Shown one piece after another: positions 55,068 through 62,815 of a DNA stretch of 64,000 bases (position 1 is the first letter of the stretch; each line of letters opens with the position of its first letter). This DNA comes from Nocardia harenae NBRC 108248 (GTDB taxonomy: Bacteria; Actinomycetota; Actinomycetes; Mycobacteriales; Mycobacteriaceae): positions 496,001-560,000 of the forward strand of contig NZ_BDBH01000005.1 of NCBI RefSeq assembly GCF_001612885.1. Direction: 5' to 3'. The notes under the pieces were generated by a model. It did not search any database. It was not told the DNA's origin and was given only the letters and a program-made list of their open reading frames with translations. The position numbers and the translations under genes are program-made.

Positions 55068-56224
55068 CCGACTTCCTCGCCACCGGTGCCCTACCGGACG
55101 ACTACCGCGACCTGGCCATGTCGGTGCGCGAATTCGCCCGCGCGGTGGTCGCCCCGGTCTCCGCCGAGCACGATGCCACGTGCAGCTTCCCGTACGAGGT
55201 GGTGGCGGGGATGGCCGAGATGGGGCTGTTCGGGCTGCCCTTCCCGGAGGAGTACGGCGGCATGGGCGGCGACTACTTCGCGCTCTGCCTGGCCCTGGAG
55301 GAGCTGGCCAAGGTGGACCAGAGCGTGGCCATCACGCTGGAGGCCGGGGTCTCGCTCGGCGCCATGCCGATCTACCGCTTCGGCACCGAGGCGCAGAAGC
55401 GGCGGTGGCTGCCGCAGCTCACCGCGGGCCACGCGCTCGCCGCCTTCGGCCTCACCGAGCCCGGCGCGGGCAGCGACGCGGGCGGGACCAGGACCACCGC
55501 AACCCTGGACGGCGGCGAGTGGCTGATCAACGGAAGCAAGCAGTTCATCACCAACTCCGGCACCGACATCACCCGGCTGGTCACCGTCACCGCCGTCACC
55601 GGGACGACCGGCGGCAAGAAGGAGATCTCCACCATCCTGGTGCCGACCGACACCCCCGGCTTCGTCGCCGAACCCGCCTACTCCAAGGTCGGCTGGAACG
55701 CCTCGGACACGCACCCGCTGAGCTTCACCGACGTCCGGGTGCCCGCGGAGAACCTGCTCGGCGAGCGCGGCCGCGGCTACGCCAACTTCCTGCGCATCCT
55801 GGACGAGGGGCGGATCGCCATCGCCGCGCTCGCGGTCGGGGCGGCCCAGGGCTGCGTGGACGAGAGCGTGCGGTACGCGGGCGAGCGCGATGCCTTCGGC
55901 AAGCCGATCGGGCGCAACCAGGCCATTGCCTTCAAGATCGCCAGGATGGAGGCGCGGGCGCACACCGCGCGCACCGCCTACTACGACGCCGCCGCGCTCA
56001 TGCTGGCCGGAAAGCCGTTCAAGAAGCAGGCGTCGATCGCGAAGATGGTGGCCGGCGAGGCCGCCATGGACAATGCCAGGGACGCCACCCAGATCTTCGG
56101 CGGCTACGGTTTCATGAACGAGTACACGGTGGCTCGGCATTACCGGGACAGCAAGATCCTGGAGGTCGGCGAGGGTACGACGGAGGTTCAGTTGCTGCTG
56201 ATCGCCAGGGAGCTGGGGCTGTGA
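55064..56224 (+). CDS. fadE19: Acyl-CoA dehydrogenase, FadE19-type
   Basis: 386 residues. [20 protein letters not shown] and [14 protein letters not shown] are the FAD-binding signatures, [18 protein letters not shown] the helical dimer region, and [34 protein letters not shown] the C-terminal signature. The Glu of EGTTE stands at the catalytic-base position of short-chain dehydrogenases. Position in the operon and similarity to M. tuberculosis FadE19 suggest isovaleryl- or 2-methyl-branched acyl-CoA as substrate. Overlaps with both neighbours imply coupled translation. Confidence 0.9.
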   Translation: MTDFLATGALPDDYRDLAMSVREFARAVVAPVSAEHDATCSFPYEVVAGMAEMGLFGLPFPEEYGGMGGDYFALCLALEELAKVDQSVAITLEAGVSLGAMPIYRFGTEAQKRRWLPQLTAGHALAAFGLTEPGAGSDAGGTRTTATLDGGEWLINGSKQFITNSGTDITRLVTVTAVTGTTGGKKEISTILVPTDTPGFVAEPAYSKVGWNASDTHPLSFTDVRVPAENLLGERGRGYANFLRILDEGRIAIAALAVGAAQGCVDESVRYAGERDAFGKPIGRNQAIAFKIARMEARAHTARTAYYDAAALMLAGKPFKKQASIAKMVAGEAAMDNARDATQIFGGYGFMNEYTVARHYRDSKILEVGEGTTEVQLLLIARELGL

Positions 56225-56703
56225 GCGCGCCGCGCCGAATCACCCAGCGCGGGCTCTGGTTCGAGGAGTTCGAGACCGGCGTGATCTACGAGCACCGGCC
56301 GGGCCGCACCGTCACCGAGGCGGACAATGTCCTGTTCACCACGCTCACCATGAACACCCAGGCGCTGCACCTGGACGCCGCCTTCGCCGAGCGGCAGCCG
56401 CCGTTCAACCAGCGGCTGGTGAACTCCATGTTCACCCTCTCCACGCTGATCGGGCTCTCGATCGCGCAGCTCACCCAGGGCACCCTGGTGGCCAACCTGG
56501 GCTTCTCCGAGATCGCCTTCCCGAAGCCGCTCTTCCACGGCGACACGCTCTACGCGGAGACCGTGGTGACCGACAAGCGGCTCTCGAAGAGCAGGCCGGG
56601 CGAGGGCATCGTGACCCTCGCGCACACCGGCTACAACCAGCACGGCGACGTGGTCGTCACGGCCGTGCGCAAGACCCTCGTGCGCACCCGGGACGCACGG
56701 TGA
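56221..56703 (+). CDS. MaoC-like hydratase/dehydratase (Rv2499c-type)
   Basis: 160 residues with a GTG start overlapping the fadE19 stop. The single hot-dog domain is recognisable: GLWFEEFETGVIYEHRPGRTVTEADN, NTQALHLDAAFA with the Asn-x-x-x-x-His pair that stands in for the MaoC catalytic Asp/His, and FPKPLFHGDTLYAETVV. In M. tuberculosis the equivalent gene sits between fadE19 and citE. It may hydrate the unsaturated acyl-CoA of the leucine route (methylglutaconyl-CoA), since no crotonase is in the operon; that is inference. Confidence 0.85.
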   Translation: MSAPRRITQRGLWFEEFETGVIYEHRPGRTVTEADNVLFTTLTMNTQALHLDAAFAERQPPFNQRLVNSMFTLSTLIGLSIAQLTQGTLVANLGFSEIAFPKPLFHGDTLYAETVVTDKRLSKSRPGEGIVTLAHTGYNQHGDVVVTAVRKTLVRTRDAR

Positions 56704-56773
56704 GCCACACTCGCGCACCGCTGACCGGGCTGCCCGGGTGCGGGTGCCCCGCACGAGCACAGGAGACGTTGTC

Positions 56774-57586
56774 ATGAGCGATGTGACCGGCCCGGGGTGG
56801 CTCTTCTGCCCGGCCGACCGCCCCGACCGCTACGCCAAGGCGGCGGCCGCCGCGGACGTGGTGATCCTCGACCTGGAGGACGCCGTCGCCGCCGCGGACA
56901 AGGACGCCGCCAGGGAATCCGTGCTGAACACCCAGCTCGACCCGGCCACCACGGTGATCCGGATCAACGGCGCCGACACCGAGCAATACGTCACCGATAT
57001 CGGCGCGCTGCACCGCACCGAGTACCGCACCGTCATGCTGCCGAAGGCCGAGACGGCCGAGCAGCTGCGCGCGCTCGACGGCTTCTCGGTGATCGCGCTC
57101 ATCGAGTCGCCGCGCGGCGCACTCGCCTGCGAGCGGATCATGGCCGAGCCGAACGCCGTCGGCATCATGTGGGGCGCCGAGGATCTGGTGGCCGCGCTGG
57201 GCGGGCAGTCCACCCGGCGGCCGGACGGCAGCTACCGCGACCTGCCGAGGCACCTGCGCTCCAGCACGCTGCTCGCGGGCAAGGCGGCGGGCAAGTTCGC
57301 GCTGGACGGGGTGTACCTGAACATCCCCGACCTGGACGGGCTGCGCGAGGAGGCGCTGGACGCGGCGGCCGTCGGCTTCGACGCCAAGGTGGCCATCCAC
57401 CCCAGCCAGATCCCGGTGATCAGGGGCGCCTACGCCCCCTCCGACGAGGAGCTGGACTGGGCGCGCCGGGTGCTGGCCGAGGTGCCGAACCACCGCGGCG
57501 TCTTCCAGTTCGAGGGGCGGATGGTGGACGGGCCGGTGCTCAGGCACGCCGAGCAGATCGTGCGCCGCGGCGCCGCGAGCGACTGA
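56774..57586 (+). CDS. citE: CitE-like beta-hydroxyacyl-CoA lyase
   Basis: 270 residues, ATG at 56774 with AGGAGA at 56761-56766. GWLFCPADRPDRYAKAA, VVILDLEDAVAAADKDAAR with metal-binding acidic residues, VMLPKAETAEQL, ALIESPRGALA, GAEDLVAALGG, and AKVAIHPSQIPVI are the conserved blocks of CitE/HpcH TIM-barrel aldolases. There are no citrate lyase alpha or gamma subunits, so citrate lyase activity is unlikely. The M. tuberculosis homologue Rv2498c has been described as a beta-hydroxyacyl-CoA lyase acting on HMG-CoA-like substrates, which fits the last carbon-cleavage step of this operon. Confidence 0.88.
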   Translation: MSDVTGPGWLFCPADRPDRYAKAAAAADVVILDLEDAVAAADKDAARESVLNTQLDPATTVIRINGADTEQYVTDIGALHRTEYRTVMLPKAETAEQLRALDGFSVIALIESPRGALACERIMAEPNAVGIMWGAEDLVAALGGQSTRRPDGSYRDLPRHLRSSTLLAGKAAGKFALDGVYLNIPDLDGLREEALDAAAVGFDAKVAIHPSQIPVIRGAYAPSDEELDWARRVLAEVPNHRGVFQFEGRMVDGPVLRHAEQIVRRGAASD

Positions 57587-57596
57587 GGAGACAGCA

Positions 57597-59543
57597 GTGG
57601 AACCACAGTGGGTGCCGACCGAGCGCGATATCGCCACCGCGCGGATCACCGATTTCGCCCGGTTCGCCGGGGCGAGGGCCGGGCGCGAGTTCGACGGCTA
57701 CCCGGCGCTCTGGCAGTGGTCGGTGGACGACCTGCCCGGTTTCTGGCACGCGCTGTGGGACTACTTCCGGCTCGGTGAGATCGGCGGCGAGGTGCTGGCG
57801 AGCCGGGAGATGCCGGGGGCGGAGTGGTTCCCCGGCACCGGGATCAACTACGTCGACCAGGTGGTGCGCGCGCTGAACCCGGAGCGCCCTGCCATCGTGG
57901 CGATCGCCGAGGAGCGCGAGCCGCGCGAGGTCTCCTGGGCCGAGCTCGTCGACGAGACCGCCGCCTTCGCGCGCACCCTGCGCGGGCTCGGCGTCGGCCC
58001 CGGCGACCGGGTGGCCGGGTACCTGCCGAACATTCCCGAGGCCATCGTCGCCTTCCTCGCCACCGCAAGCATCGGCGCGGTGTGGAGCGCGTGCGGCCAG
58101 GACTACTCGCCCAAGGCCGCGCTGGACCGGCTCGGCCAGCTGGAGCCGGTGCTGCTGGTGGCCGCCGACGGCTACGCCTACGGCGGCAGGACGCACGACA
58201 AGCGCGACGATCTGGCCGCGGTGCGCGCCGGGCTGCCGACGCTGCGCGGCACCGTGGTGGTGCCCCGGCTCGGGTTGCCGGTCGAGGACGTCATCCCGTG
58301 GGCCGAGGCCGTCGCCGTCACCGAGGCGCAGCCGCCGGTGATCACCACCGAGCCGGTCGATTTCGACCACCCGCTCTGGATCGTCTTCTCCTCCGGCACC
58401 ACCGGGCTGCCGAAGGGCATCGTGCACGGCCATGGCGGCGTGCTGCTGGAGCACCTGAAAGCCGTTGCGCTGCACGCCGATATCGGCCCGGACGACACCT
58501 TCTTCTGGTACACCAGCCCGAGCTGGATGATGTGGAACTTCCAGGTCGCCGGATTGCTCACCGGCGCCACCGTGGTCACCTACGACGGCAGCCCCACGCA
58601 CCCGGACCCGGGCGCGCTCTGGCGGATCTCCGCCGAGACCCGGACCACGGTGCTCGGCACCAGCCCCGGCTACGTGCTGGCCTGCATCAAGGACGGGCTG
58701 GTGCCGCGCACCGCCTTCGATCTCTCGGCGCTGCGCACGGTGGGCATCACCGGCTCCTCGCTGCCGCCCGCCTCCTCGGAGTGGATCGGCGCGAACGCCG
58801 GTGACCGCGTGCAGGTCTCGTCGATCAGCGGCGGCACCGACGTGGTGAGCGCCTTCGCCGGCGGCACCCGCACGGTTCCGGTGTGGCCGGGCGAGCTCTC
58901 CGCGCCGTACCTCGGGGTCGCGCTCGACGCCTTCGACCCGGACGGGAAATCGGTGCGCGACGAGGTCGGCGAGCTGGTGGTGACGGCGCCCATGCCGTCC
59001 ATGCCGGTGCGGTTCTGGAACGACCCCGACGGCCGGCGCTACCACGACGCCTACTTCGACACCTTCCCCGGCGTCTGGCGGCACGGCGACTGGATCACGC
59101 TGACCGGGCGCGGCAGCGTGGTGGTGCACGGCCGCTCGGACTCCACGCTGAACCGGCACGGCATCCGGATGGGCAGCGCCGACATCTACCAATCGGTGGA
59201 GCGGCTGCCGGAGATCACCGAGGCGCTGGTGATCGGGGTCGAGCAACCGGACGGCGGCTACTGGATGCCGCTCTTCGTCACCTTGGCCCCCGGTGCCGAC
59301 CTCACCGACGAGCTGCGCGCCAGGATCGCGAGCACCATCCGCACCGAGGTGTCGCCGCGGCACGTGCCGGACGAGGTGATCGTGGCGCCGGGCATCCCGC
59401 ACACCCGCACCGGCAAGAAGCTGGAGGTGCCGATCAAGAAGCTGTTCCAGGGCGCGGAGGCGGGGCGGGTGGTCGAGCGCAGCGCGGTCGACGATCCCGA
59501 GCTGCTCGACTGGTACGCGGCGCAGCGGCCTGCCGCGACGTAG
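57597..59543 (+). CDS. Acetoacetate--CoA ligase (acetoacetyl-CoA synthetase)
   Basis: 648 residues, GTG start 10 bp after citE with GAGGAG as ribosome site. The N-terminal WFPGTGINYVDQVVR (acetyl-CoA-synthetase-type domain), IVFSSGTTGLPKGIVHGHGG (P-loop), WYTSPSWMMWNFQVAGL, SSISGGTDVVSAF and the C-terminal RTGKKLEVPIKKLFQG with the catalytic lysine are features of acetoacetyl-CoA synthetases. It would activate the acetoacetate released by the lyase, a job done by the ScoA/ScoB CoA-transferase in the M. tuberculosis equivalent. Confidence 0.9.
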   Translation: MEPQWVPTERDIATARITDFARFAGARAGREFDGYPALWQWSVDDLPGFWHALWDYFRLGEIGGEVLASREMPGAEWFPGTGINYVDQVVRALNPERPAIVAIAEEREPREVSWAELVDETAAFARTLRGLGVGPGDRVAGYLPNIPEAIVAFLATASIGAVWSACGQDYSPKAALDRLGQLEPVLLVAADGYAYGGRTHDKRDDLAAVRAGLPTLRGTVVVPRLGLPVEDVIPWAEAVAVTEAQPPVITTEPVDFDHPLWIVFSSGTTGLPKGIVHGHGGVLLEHLKAVALHADIGPDDTFFWYTSPSWMMWNFQVAGLLTGATVVTYDGSPTHPDPGALWRISAETRTTVLGTSPGYVLACIKDGLVPRTAFDLSALRTVGITGSSLPPASSEWIGANAGDRVQVSSISGGTDVVSAFAGGTRTVPVWPGELSAPYLGVALDAFDPDGKSVRDEVGELVVTAPMPSMPVRFWNDPDGRRYHDAYFDTFPGVWRHGDWITLTGRGSVVVHGRSDSTLNRHGIRMGSADIYQSVERLPEITEALVIGVEQPDGGYWMPLFVTLAPGADLTDELRARIASTIRTEVSPRHVPDEVIVAPGIPHTRTGKKLEVPIKKLFQGAEAGRVVERSAVDDPELLDWYAAQRPAAT

Positions 59544-59608
59544 TGCGCGCGGCGGATCCGGTCGGCACATCGGCGGGGAACGGCGAGCCGTACCGATACC
59601 ATGTCGGC

Positions 59609-60841
59609 ATGAGCGTCGACAATCGCCGCAGCACGCGCAAGGCGGTCACCGGCGACCCGGCCCCTCGGGAGATCCGGCGGCGGCCGAAGAATCGGCGCGC
59701 CCAGATCGCGGCGACCTCCGCGGCCGCCTTCGGCTCGCTCGGCTACCACGGCGTCAGCATGGAGGACATCGCCACCGCGCTCGGCATCAGCTCCGCCGCG
59801 CTGTACCGGCACTACCCCAGCAAATACGCGCTCTTCCAGGAGGAGCTGCTGCGGGTGGGCAGCGCCATGACCGAGGCGGTGCGGCTGCCGGCGGATCTCG
59901 CCGACGCCCCGCCCCGGGCCCGGCTGGAGCACGTGCTCGAGGCGCTGATCAGCACCACCATCGAGAACCGCCCGACCGTCACCCTGGTGCGCTGGGAGGG
60001 CCGCTACCTGGCGCCGGACGACCTGGCGCTGCTGAACGGGCAGCAGATGACCGTGCTGCGCGCGCTCGGCACCCAGGTGGCCGCGCTGCGCCCGGAACTC
60101 GCCGAGACCGACGTCCGGGTGCTCTGCGTCGCCATCCTGAGCGCCGTCACCAGCATCGCCGATCACCACGCCGCGCTGCCGGTGAAGACCATCCAGAGGC
60201 TGCTGACCAGCGCGGCCACCGCGATCGCGGCCGTCGAGCTGCCCCCCGCGGTCGCCGCCGAGCTGCCCGCGCCGGTGGAGATCCCGGACTCGTTCAAGCA
60301 CGAGCTGCTGCTGCGCAAGGCGGTCGAGCTCTTCCACGCGCGCGGCTACCCGAATGTCAGCGTCGAGGAGATCGCCACCGCGGCCGGGCTCTCCGCCGCC
60401 TCCGCGGTCTACCGCTTCTACCGGGGCAAGAGCGACCTGCTCGCCGCCGCCTTCCGGCGCGCGGCGGACCGGGTCTCCGGCGCCGTCGGCCCCGCGGTGG
60501 CGGCGAGCACCGACAGCGCGGACGCGCTGGAGACGCTGATCCGGCAGTACGTGGCGGGTTCGTTCGCCGAGCGCGCCCTCACCTTCGTCTACTACACCGA
60601 GTTCCAGCACGTGCCCGCCGAGGAGCGCACGGTGCTGCGCAATATCCAGCGGCTCAGCGTCGAGGAGTGGGCCCGGCTGGTGCGCGATGTGCGCCCCGAG
60701 CTCAGCTCGGCCGAGACCCGCTTCCTGGTGCACGCGGCCTTCGCCCAGGTGGTGGATCTGGGCCGGGCCTTCGACACCGACCCGGCGGGCTCGCCGGAGC
60801 GGGTCTGCCTGCTCATGCGGGCCATCCTCTTCGGCTCCTGA
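59609..60841 (+). CDS. Regulator with two tandem TetR domains
   Basis: 410 residues, twice the usual TetR length. The first HTH is at about residues 28-75 (AAFGSLGYHGVSMEDIATALGISSAALYRHYPSKYALF) and the second at about residues 232-275 (ELFHARGYPNVSVEEIATAAGLSAASAVYRFYRGKSDLL). Each is followed by its own helical domain. Both copies look intact. Double-TetR proteins occur in actinobacteria, where they can regulate acyl-CoA metabolism. It follows the acetoacetyl-CoA synthetase gene by 65 bp on the same strand and is convergent with the SnoaL-like gene. Confidence 0.85.
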   Translation: MSVDNRRSTRKAVTGDPAPREIRRRPKNRRAQIAATSAAAFGSLGYHGVSMEDIATALGISSAALYRHYPSKYALFQEELLRVGSAMTEAVRLPADLADAPPRARLEHVLEALISTTIENRPTVTLVRWEGRYLAPDDLALLNGQQMTVLRALGTQVAALRPELAETDVRVLCVAILSAVTSIADHHAALPVKTIQRLLTSAATAIAAVELPPAVAAELPAPVEIPDSFKHELLLRKAVELFHARGYPNVSVEEIATAAGLSAASAVYRFYRGKSDLLAAAFRRAADRVSGAVGPAVAASTDSADALETLIRQYVAGSFAERALTFVYYTEFQHVPAEERTVLRNIQRLSVEEWARLVRDVRPELSSAETRFLVHAAFAQVVDLGRAFDTDPAGSPERVCLLMRAILFGS

Positions 60842-60842
60842 C

Positions 60843-61235
60843 TCAGCTCTCCTGCGGGAACGAGTGGTGCTCGTGCGCGATCAGCCAGCGGCCGTTCTCG
60901 GCGCGTAGCCCGAGCGTGATGCGGAGCCTGCGGTCCGGATGCGCGCGCAGCTCGTCCGGCGTGGCGCAGTACAGCAGGGCGTGCGCGAAGGCGACCTCGG
61001 CGCCCGCGGTGACCTGGAGTTCCACGATCTCGAAGCGGGCGCCGCTCGCGATGAACTCGAAGAACGGCGGCCAGGTCGCGCGGTACTCGGCGGCGCCGCG
61101 GACGCCGTTCTGCGGCGGCGGGACGTCGAACATGACGATGTCGCCGGTGTGGTTCGCCAGGGTGGCCTCGAGATCGCGGGCCTGGATGGCGGCCACCCAG
61201 TCCTCGATCACGGTGCGGATCTCATTCTCGGACAT
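60843..61235 (-). CDS. SnoaL-like / ketosteroid-isomerase-fold protein
   Basis: 130 residues. [36 protein letters not shown] is the typical first half of the NTF2/SnoaL-like alpha+beta barrel, and [23 protein letters not shown] the closing strands. A strong ribosome site (GGAAGGGAGA) precedes the ATG at 61235. Family members include isomerases, cyclases and many of unknown function; no activity can be assigned. It is divergent from the aldo/keto reductase across a spacer with two perfect palindromes. Confidence 0.8.
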   Translation of the reverse strand: MSENEIRTVIEDWVAAIQARDLEATLANHTGDIVMFDVPPPQNGVRGAAEYRATWPPFFEFIASGARFEIVELQVTAGAEVAFAHALLYCATPDELRAHPDRRLRITLGLRAENGRWLIAHEHHSFPQES

Positions 61236-61257
61236 GGTTCTCCCTTCCTCCCCCGTT

Positions 61258-61269
61258 CCGACCGGTCGG
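61258..61269. promoter_or_regulatory. Perfect palindrome, candidate operator
   Basis: CCGACCGGTCGG is a perfect 12-bp palindrome 23 bp upstream of the SnoaL-like start, in the divergent spacer. GACCGGTC cores are common in TetR-type operators, and a double-TetR gene lies two genes away. A second palindrome, GGAGCGCTCC, is at 61307-61316 nearer the aldo/keto reductase. Confidence 0.5.
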
Positions 61270-61360
61270 GCGGCGCGGATTCATCGCTCGCGGGCCGGGA
61301 ACATCCGGAGCGCTCCCCCGGTTGCGCACCCGAGGGGTATCGATGACGAGAGGATCTGTG

Positions 61361-62233
61361 ATGAGCACCGATGTGGAGTCCCGCCCTGCCGATGCGTCCG
61401 GCACCTTCGCGCTCGGCGGCGACCTGCCGGTCAACCGGCTCGGCTACGGCGCCATGCGGCTGACCGGCGCGGGCGTCTGGGGTGATCCGCGCGATCCCGA
61501 CGAGGCGGTGCGGGTGCTGCGCCGCGCCGTCGAGCTCGGCGTGACCTTCATCGACACCGCCGATTCGTACGGCCCCTTCGTCAGCGAGCAGCTCATCCGC
61601 ACGGCGCTGCACCCGTACGCCGACGACCTGGTGATCGCCACCAAGGGCGGGCTCACCCGCTCCGGGCCGGGCGAGTGGCGGCCGCTCGGCCGCCCCGAGT
61701 ACCTGCGCCAGCAGACCGAGCTGAGCCTGCGCCATCTCGGCGTCGACCGGATCGACCTCTACCAGCTGCACCGGATCGACCCGCAGGTGCCGCTCACCGA
61801 CCAGCTCGGCGAGCTGGCGCTGCTGCGCGAGGAGGGCAAGATCCGGCACATCGGGGTCTCCCAGGTGAGTGTGGCGCAGCTGAAGGAGGCGCGGGAGCTC
61901 GCGCCGATCGTCTCCGTGCAGAACCTGTACAACCTGGCGAACCGGGCCGACGAGGAGCTACTGGAGTACGCCGAGGCGGAGAACATCGCCTTCATCCCGT
62001 GGTTCCCGATCGCCACCGGGGAGCTGGCTCGCCCCGGCGGGCCGCTGGACGCCATCGCCGCCGAGCACGGGGCGACGCCCGCCCAGCTGGCGCTGGCCTG
62101 GCTGCTGCGGCGCTCGCCGGTGCTGCTGCCGATTCCGGGCACGTCGACGGTGGCGCACGTGGAGGAGAACATCGCGGCGGCGGGGATCACGCTCTCCGAC
62201 AGCGAGTTCGAGACGCTCAGCGGGGCGGCGTAG
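61361..62233 (+). CDS. Aldo/keto reductase
   Basis: 290 residues from the ATG at 61361, with GAGAGGA upstream; two earlier in-frame ATGs lack a better ribosome site. [10 protein letters not shown] opens the TIM barrel. The catalytic tetrad is visible as D and Y in [11 protein letters not shown] in [10 protein letters not shown] and H in LYQLHRIDP. The C-terminal [17 protein letters not shown] binds the NADPH phosphate. It resembles the YajO/IolS-like bacterial group of unknown physiological substrate. Confidence 0.88.
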   Translation: MSTDVESRPADASGTFALGGDLPVNRLGYGAMRLTGAGVWGDPRDPDEAVRVLRRAVELGVTFIDTADSYGPFVSEQLIRTALHPYADDLVIATKGGLTRSGPGEWRPLGRPEYLRQQTELSLRHLGVDRIDLYQLHRIDPQVPLTDQLGELALLREEGKIRHIGVSQVSVAQLKEARELAPIVSVQNLYNLANRADEELLEYAEAENIAFIPWFPIATGELARPGGPLDAIAAEHGATPAQLALAWLLRRSPVLLPIPGTSTVAHVEENIAAAGITLSDSEFETLSGAA

Positions 62234-62305
62234 GCGCGGAGGTGTCGTGCCGGGCGGGCGCCGCGCGTTCCGCGCGGTGTCGCGCTCCGGCGGTGCCGGG
62301 CCCGC

Positions 62306-62336
62306 ACCCGGCGCCGCCCCTCATGCGGCGCCGGGT
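62306..62336. terminator. Strong bidirectional terminator-like hairpin
   Basis: ACCCGGCGCCGC (62306-62317) and GCGGCGCCGGGT (62325-62336) form a perfect 12-bp stem with a 7-base loop, between the convergent aldo/keto reductase gene and the small gene at 62367. No T-tract follows. The position after both stops supports a shared terminator. Confidence 0.65.
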
Positions 62337-62366
62337 CTGCGCCGGGCGGGCGCGACATTGCGCCGG

Positions 62367-62564
62367 TCAGGCGCGGGCGGTGTCCCGGTAGGCACCGTAG
62401 GAGAAGGCGGCGGCGGCCAGGAACTGCCTGCATGCGGCCCCGTGCCCGGCGTGCACCGCCAGCACGAACCTGGCGCGGGCGGCATCCAACGGCGGCGGCT
62501 CGGCGGCACAGTCGCGGCTCTGCATCAACCACAGTTCGCGGGTATCCGGCGCGAGTACGTCCAT
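62367..62564 (-). CDS. Small unknown protein, 65 residues
   Basis: The ATG at 62564 has GGAGGTGG immediately upstream, a good ribosome site. The protein starts MDVLAPDTRELWLMQSRDC, is rich in Ala and aromatic residues and has no signal peptide or clear transmembrane helix. It has two cysteines (positions 19 and about 47). I do not recognise a family. It is convergent with the aldo/keto reductase and divergent from the XRE regulator across 250 bp. Confidence 0.55.
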   Translation of the reverse strand: MDVLAPDTRELWLMQSRDCAAEPPPLDAARARFVLAVHAGHGAACRQFLAAAAFSYGAYRDTARA

Positions 62565-62815
62565 GGTCCACCTCCGATGTTGCTCGATGTGTGCACCCGG
62601 CGCCGTGGTGGCGCGGAGGGAGCCGGGGGCGGCTGGATCGGACCGCGCGCGGGCTCCGGTCGAAAAGGGCGACCACCGTGAGGGTTCGGGCACAACCCCC
62701 GGCACCGGGTGCGACTTCAAGGGTGCACGCGGCGAGTACGCGCAAACCAGTCCCGAATACGGTAATAGCGAGTACTTTTCGCTTGTAAGGACCGGTTGGG
62801 GACGAGGCGGCACCT
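62565..62815. other. Spacer between the small gene and the XRE regulator
   Basis: No gene seen on either strand. GCGAGTAC occurs twice (about 62,733 and 62,769), and the second copy lies in an AGCGA...TCGCT inverted repeat in an AT-richer patch before the XRE gene. This is a plausible promoter/operator area, but no clear -35/-10 pair could be assigned. Confidence 0.4.

Noticed and set aside
62690..62720. CCCGG/CCGGG palindromes in the spacer before the XRE gene
   Set aside because: Short GC palindromes are frequent here, and no start codon or promoter relation singles these out.
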